The position numbers were made by a program, and so were the translations under genes. The notes below the pieces were generated by a model. That model was not told the DNA's origin and did no database searches. It saw only the letters and a list, made by a program, of their open reading frames with translations. Positions 40,698 through 44,267 of a stretch of DNA of 44,267 bases are shown here, one piece after another. Every line of letters begins with the position of its first letter. Position 1 is the first letter of the stretch. Source of the stretch: Methanothrix sp. Lineage in GTDB: Archaea; Halobacteriota; Methanosarcinia; Methanotrichales; Methanotrichaceae. Where the stretch lies: assembly GCA_025361645.1 (NCBI GenBank), contig JANYKI010000095.1, positions 1-44,267 of the forward strand. Direction: 5' to 3'.

Positions 40698-42563
40698 TTG
40701 CAATTACTCTTAATCCACTCTGATTTCATTGAGTTCGAGGCCAAGAAGCCTACGAAGATGGCGGAAGAAATAGATGACTCGGCCAAGAAAGGCCGGCTGG
40801 AGGAAGCCCTCTGCGCCTTCATCGCCGTGGAGAAGTTCGACGAGGACGACCCGGATGCAGTCATAGCCGAAGGCGTCAAGCAGATCACGGACGTTGCCAA
40901 ACAGGTGCACGCCGCCCGCATCATGCTCTATCCCTACGCTCACTTGAGCTCTCAGCTCTCTTCTCCCGCGACGGCGGTAAGGATACTCAAAGGCATGCAT
41001 GAGACACTCTCCCCCAACTACGAGGTCATGCGCGCCCCCTTCGGCTGGTACAAGGCTTTTACCATCAGTTGCAAGGGCCATCCGCTCTCTGAGCTGTCCC
41101 GGTCCATCAGGCTCGGGGAAGGCGAGGTGGTCTCCGAGGCCCTTAAGTCCGAGGCCAAGGCCGTATCCTACTGGAAGGTGCTCGACTTGGAAGGCAACCT
41201 GATTGATGCCGACAAGTTCGACTTCACGGATCACGAGAACCTTCGGAAGTTCACCAACTACGAGATCTCCAAAGCTAGAGCCGTGGACCGAGTTCCTCCT
41301 CACGTGGAGCTGATGAGGCGCTTGGAGTTGGTGGACTACGAGCCGGGCTCCGATCCGGGCAACATGCGCTTCTATCCCAAGGGCCGGCTCATCAAATCGC
41401 TGCTGGAAAATTACGTGCTGGACAAGGCATCCGATATGGGCGCCATGGAGGTGGAGACGCCCATCATGTACGACATGGAGCACCCCACCCTCAAGAAGTA
41501 CCTGGACCGATTCCCGGCCCGACAGTATCAGATCGATTCCGATAAGAAGAAGCTCTTCCTGAGATTCGCGGCCTGCTTTGGCCAGTTTCTCATGGGCCAC
41601 GACATGACCATCTCCTACAAGGCCATGCCCCTCAAGATGTTCGAGATCACCCGATACTCTTTCCGGCGCGAGCAACGCGGTGAGCTCGTTGGCATCCGCC
41701 GCCTGAGAGCGTTTACCATGCCCGATATGCACACCCTGGCCCGCGATATGAATTCCGCCATGGAGGAATTCAGAAAGCAGTACCAGGCCAGCATATCCGT
41801 CCTCTCTGAGGTGGGCATCGATCTGGCCGACTACGAGGTGGCCATTCGCTTCACCAAAGACTTCTACAACGAGAACCGCGAGTTCATCGAGGGCCTGGTG
41901 GACATCGTCCATAAGCCCGTTCTCATCGAGATGTGGGATGAGAGGTTCTTTTACTTCGTGCTCAAGTTCGAGTTCAACTTCGTGGACACCCTGGACAAGG
42001 CCAGCGCTCTGGCCACAGTGCAGATCGATGTGGAGAATGCGGAGCGCTACGACATCACCTATATCGATGAAGCTGGAGAGAAACAGCAGCCCATTCTGCT
42101 CCACTGCTCCCCCTCCGGAGCCATCGAGCGGGTCATGTACGCCCTCCTGGAGAAAGCGGCCCGCCTCACCGAGGAAGGCAAGCTTCCCATGCTGCAGACC
42201 TGGCTTTCCCCAACGCAGATCCGGGTAATTCCCGTGGCGGAGAGGCACCAGGCCCGCGCCCAGGAGATCGCCACGGAGCTCGGGTTTAGGACGGACATCG
42301 ACGACCGCGACGAGACGGTAGGCAAGAAGATTCGTGATGCGGGCCGGGAGTGGATACCCTACGTAGTGGTTATCGGAGACGAGGAGCTGGAATCCGGCAA
42401 GCTCTCCGTTACCATTCGCGCCGAATCCACACCCAAGTCTCCCGCCAAGTCCAAGATGACTGTGGAATACCTGCGCCGAAGAGTCACCGCCGAGACCGCA
42501 GACAAGCCCTGGCGCAGACTGCCGCTGCCCATGAAGCTCACCGAGCGGCCCAAGTTCATCTAA
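40698..42563 (+). CDS. thrS: Threonyl-tRNA synthetase, archaeal type
   Basis: A 621-residue class II enzyme that charges tRNA(Thr). It has the archaeal N-terminal editing domain (about residues 1-140, D-aminoacyl-tRNA deacylase-like fold, starting [13 protein letters not shown]), the catalytic core with the zinc-site region [13 protein letters not shown], motif 2 [20 protein letters not shown] and a C-terminal anticodon-binding domain ([20 protein letters not shown]). The start is a TTG at 40698 with GGTGA 7 nt upstream. Its leader contains or follows the omega-RNA-like element. A long hairpin with a T-run follows the stop. Length and motifs are normal for the archaeal editing form. Confidence 0.97.
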   Translation: MQLLLIHSDFIEFEAKKPTKMAEEIDDSAKKGRLEEALCAFIAVEKFDEDDPDAVIAEGVKQITDVAKQVHAARIMLYPYAHLSSQLSSPATAVRILKGMHETLSPNYEVMRAPFGWYKAFTISCKGHPLSELSRSIRLGEGEVVSEALKSEAKAVSYWKVLDLEGNLIDADKFDFTDHENLRKFTNYEISKARAVDRVPPHVELMRRLELVDYEPGSDPGNMRFYPKGRLIKSLLENYVLDKASDMGAMEVETPIMYDMEHPTLKKYLDRFPARQYQIDSDKKKLFLRFAACFGQFLMGHDMTISYKAMPLKMFEITRYSFRREQRGELVGIRRLRAFTMPDMHTLARDMNSAMEEFRKQYQASISVLSEVGIDLADYEVAIRFTKDFYNENREFIEGLVDIVHKPVLIEMWDERFFYFVLKFEFNFVDTLDKASALATVQIDVENAERYDITYIDEAGEKQQPILLHCSPSGAIERVMYALLEKAARLTEEGKLPMLQTWLSPTQIRVIPVAERHQARAQEIATELGFRTDIDDRDETVGKKIRDAGREWIPYVVVIGDEELESGKLSVTIRAESTPKSPAKSKMTVEYLRRRVTAETADKPWRRLPLPMKLTERPKFI

Positions 42564-42573
42564 ATTTGGGCAG

Positions 42574-42636
42574 AAGCCACACGACACAGGCGCAAAACTT
42601 GCGCCCGTGTCGTGTGGCTTAGATCTTTTCTTTTTT
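42574..42636 (+). terminator. Strong hairpin terminator of thrS
   Basis: AAGCCACACGACACAGGCGC and its complement form a stem of about 22 bp with one mismatch around a 3-nt loop (42574-42620), followed by TCTTTTCTTTTTT. It lies 11 nt after the thrS stop. Such a long hairpin is unusual for an archaeal terminator, where T-runs alone often suffice. Confidence 0.75.
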
Positions 42637-42657
42637 CATCAATATATATTATTACTA

Positions 42658-43797
42658 TTACGGCTCGGCCATGGGGTGCCGATCCACCCCCGGCCCGCCC
42701 GGCACATAGAAAATCCGTCCTAAATCGCTGTAGTAGTTGCCAGAGCGGCCGTTGTCCCAGCGGTTGCTCTGCCCCATGTCGTAGGCATTGTAACCATTGT
42801 CGATAAGATGGTTGGAAAAGAGGAGATTCCAGCCGGAGGAGAAGGATAGATAGATGCCGTATCCGTTTTCTTTTGCCGTATTATTTTGCAGAGTGTTATT
42901 GCTGCTGTGACCTGCCAGCTGCAAACCCTTCTCATTGAATGAAACGCTGTTGCCCTGCAAAACGTTGTCATTGCTATCATATGAGAGGTAAATGCCCCGA
43001 GAATTGTCCGAGGCCGTGTTTTCCCGGATGATGTTCTCCCGAGAGCTGTCCAGATAGATCCCAGCATCCCTATTTCGCACAGCATTATTCTTTTCTATCA
43101 GATTTCGGTTGCTGGACTCGGATAGGGAGATGCCGTACCAATCGTTGTAGCTGATGCGATTGCCCCGCAGCGTGTTACTGCTTGATGATCGCAGCGATAG
43201 GGAAGTGTCGCCATTGTTCATCAGATCATTGTCCAAAATGACGTTATCTCGGGAATAGGCGAGAAATATGCCGCAGTCGCTCTCTTCATTGATGTTGTTA
43301 TCGCGGATATTATTATTAATAATTGTATTTCGCTCGGAATCGTAGAGAGTGATGCCGTTGGTGTTGTTGTTTATATTATTGTTGGAAATGTTGTTGGAGC
43401 GGGAATGATCCAGACGAATGCCGTCCAGGCAACCACTAATTGTATTAGCTTTTATAATATTATTATCGGAAAGGACCTGGATGCCGGTGCGACGCGTGGT
43501 TCTAATGTCAAATCCCGATACATTTGCCCCGTCGGCTCGAATGATTATGGCACTATTCATTGCGCCGCCGTCCAGCAGAGGACGGCCAATGCCCACCAGG
43601 ATGATCGGTTTAGTTATGTTCAGGCTCTCTCGATAAACCCCGCTCTGCACAGATATGGTATCCCCGGAACTTGCCCCGTTTACGGCTGCCTGGATGCTCT
43701 CTGTGGAGCGAACGTTAATCGTAGCGGCGTCGAACAGTGGTGACAGAAAGATGATGGCTACTGCCAGCATGACTAAATGCTTTGCTCTATGCTTCAT
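42658..43797 (-). CDS. Exported parallel beta-helix (NosD/PbH1-type) protein
   Basis: A 379-residue protein with a signal peptide (about residues 1-24) and a NosD-like right-handed beta-helix built of about twelve rungs of 22-24 residues, with the repeated pattern G-I-x-L-x-x-S-x-x-N-x-I-x-x-N (for example GIRLDHSRSNNISNNNINNN). It starts with STESIQAAVNGASSGDTISV, the usual capping segment, and ends with a short domain containing WDNGRSGNYYSDL, typical of archaeal NosD-like proteins. These proteins are secreted or S-layer-associated and bind or cut polysaccharides; here no catalytic residues are evident, so an adhesive or structural role is more likely. Confidence 0.83.
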   Translation of the reverse strand: MKHRAKHLVMLAVAIIFLSPLFDAATINVRSTESIQAAVNGASSGDTISVQSGVYRESLNITKPIILVGIGRPLLDGGAMNSAIIIRADGANVSGFDIRTTRRTGIQVLSDNNIIKANTISGCLDGIRLDHSRSNNISNNNINNNTNGITLYDSERNTIINNNIRDNNINEESDCGIFLAYSRDNVILDNDLMNNGDTSLSLRSSSSNTLRGNRISYNDWYGISLSESSNRNLIEKNNAVRNRDAGIYLDSSRENIIRENTASDNSRGIYLSYDSNDNVLQGNSVSFNEKGLQLAGHSSNNTLQNNTAKENGYGIYLSFSSGWNLLFSNHLIDNGYNAYDMGQSNRWDNGRSGNYYSDLGRIFYVPGGPGVDRHPMAEP

Positions 43798-43910
43798 TGC
43801 CTATCCCCGATACTACTATGATTTTCTAATTTAAAAACCTGGCCTTTCTTAGAAGAGTCATTGTCGTCATAGGAAGGGTTTATGATGCCGAAAGTGCCAG
43901 TTAAATGCCA

Positions 43911-44267
43911 ATGATAGAGCAGCCCCGTTTCCTGCCTATGTCCCTGCCGGAAGCCCGAACGCTAGGGATAGAGCAGTTTGATGTCATTCTCATAAGTGGA
44001 GACGCTTACGTTGATCATCCCTCTTTTGCGGCTGCTCTCATCGGCCGGGTGCTCTGGGATGCCGGCTACAGCGTGGGCATCATCGCCCAGCCTGACTGCA
44101 AAAAGGGTGATGACTTTGGCAAGCTGGGCCGACCGCGCCTCTTCTTCGGCATATCCTCGGGAAACGTGGACTCCCTGGTGAACAACCTGACGCCCAATTT
44201 GAAGCGCCGAAGCTCGGATGTCTATTCGCCTGGCGGAGCCCTTCTCCGGCCGGACAGGGCTGCAATC
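43911..44267 (+). CDS. YgiQ-type radical SAM protein, N-terminal part (runs off the window)
   Basis: The open frame continues to the last base, giving the first 119 residues. The sequence FLPMSLPEARTLGIEQFDVI, LISGDAYVDHPSFAAALIGR, VGIIAQPDC and GRPRLFFGISSGNVDSLVNN is characteristic of the YgiQ family, a B12-binding-like N-terminal domain followed (outside the window) by a radical SAM core. The family function is poorly known; cobalamin-like or Fe-S chemistry is assumed. The ATG at 43911 gives the standard N-terminus; an ATG at 43905 is also possible. No convincing ribosome binding site precedes it. Confidence 0.87.
   Translation, partial: MIEQPRFLPMSLPEARTLGIEQFDVILISGDAYVDHPSFAAALIGRVLWDAGYSVGIIAQPDCKKGDDFGKLGRPRLFFGISSGNVDSLVNNLTPNLKRRSSDVYSPGGALLRPDRAAI

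Noticed and set aside
40710-42587. 625-codon open frame antisense to thrS
   Set aside because: It is a mirror of the GC-rich codon pattern of thrS; its product is Gly/His/Val-rich with no domain and no plausible start site, while the sense frame is an unmistakable ThrRS.

Overview
The window comes from an archaeal chromosome, most likely a methanogen of the Methanothrix/Methanosarcinales kind (inference). Signs of this are archaeal-type alanyl- and threonyl-tRNA synthetases, TiaS, the Nob1 PIN nuclease, ABCE1/RLI, Cdc48, GfcR, a methanogen-type phosphoribulokinase, a DUF1638-like protein, an archaeal 7S/SRP RNA, TATA-box promoters with some apparently leaderless genes, and several exported proteins rich in N-glycosylation sequons.

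Layout. 1-4.5 kb: a structured IS200/IS605 right-end RNA (omega-RNA-like) without tnpB, a DUF1638-like gene, a gene fragment, and a two-gene AAA ATPase + DUF4435 operon that looks like the anti-phage system PARIS (AriA/AriB). 4.5-13.4 kb: exported proteins, the SRP RNA, a wHTH/nitroreductase pair, a C39-like peptidase/PRK pair, a divergent XRE regulator/TiaS pair and a Mn-type pyrophosphatase. 13.4-21.6 kb: thymidylate kinase, a UPF0175/DUF3368 toxin-antitoxin pair bracketed by 25-bp direct repeats (one lying over the 3' end of alaS), alaS, gfcR-nob1, and emc6-like/abce1. 21.6-25.3 kb: a TPR exported protein, a polytopic membrane protein and a gene remnant.

25.4-31.0 kb is an accessory island. 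Four copies of a GC-rich dispersed repeat are interleaved with a NYN nuclease, a RelE/ParE-type toxin-antitoxin pair and an AT-rich segment. That segment carries a small RNxxxH (HEPN-like) protein and, convergent to it, an operon of a small ORF, a 402-residue protein with a beta-rich N-terminus and a HEPN-like C-terminus whose catalytic His appears replaced by Asn, and an HD-domain protein coupled by a 4-nt overlap. This operon is the best candidate here for an undescribed defence system. 31-44.3 kb returns to core genes: adenine deaminase, a MacB-type ABC exporter operon with two small exported OB-fold paralogues around it, cdc48 with a PRC-barrel gene, an orphan HicB, two tandem cyclophilins (the exported one frameshifted), a second tnpB-less omega-RNA-like element, thrS with a strong terminator, an exported parallel beta-helix protein, and the start of a YgiQ-type radical SAM gene running off the end.

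The two omega-RNA-like copies (9-258 and 40298-40542) differ by compensatory base changes in three separate hairpins, so they look like selected RNA structures and not random remnants. No tRNA, rRNA or CRISPR array was seen.
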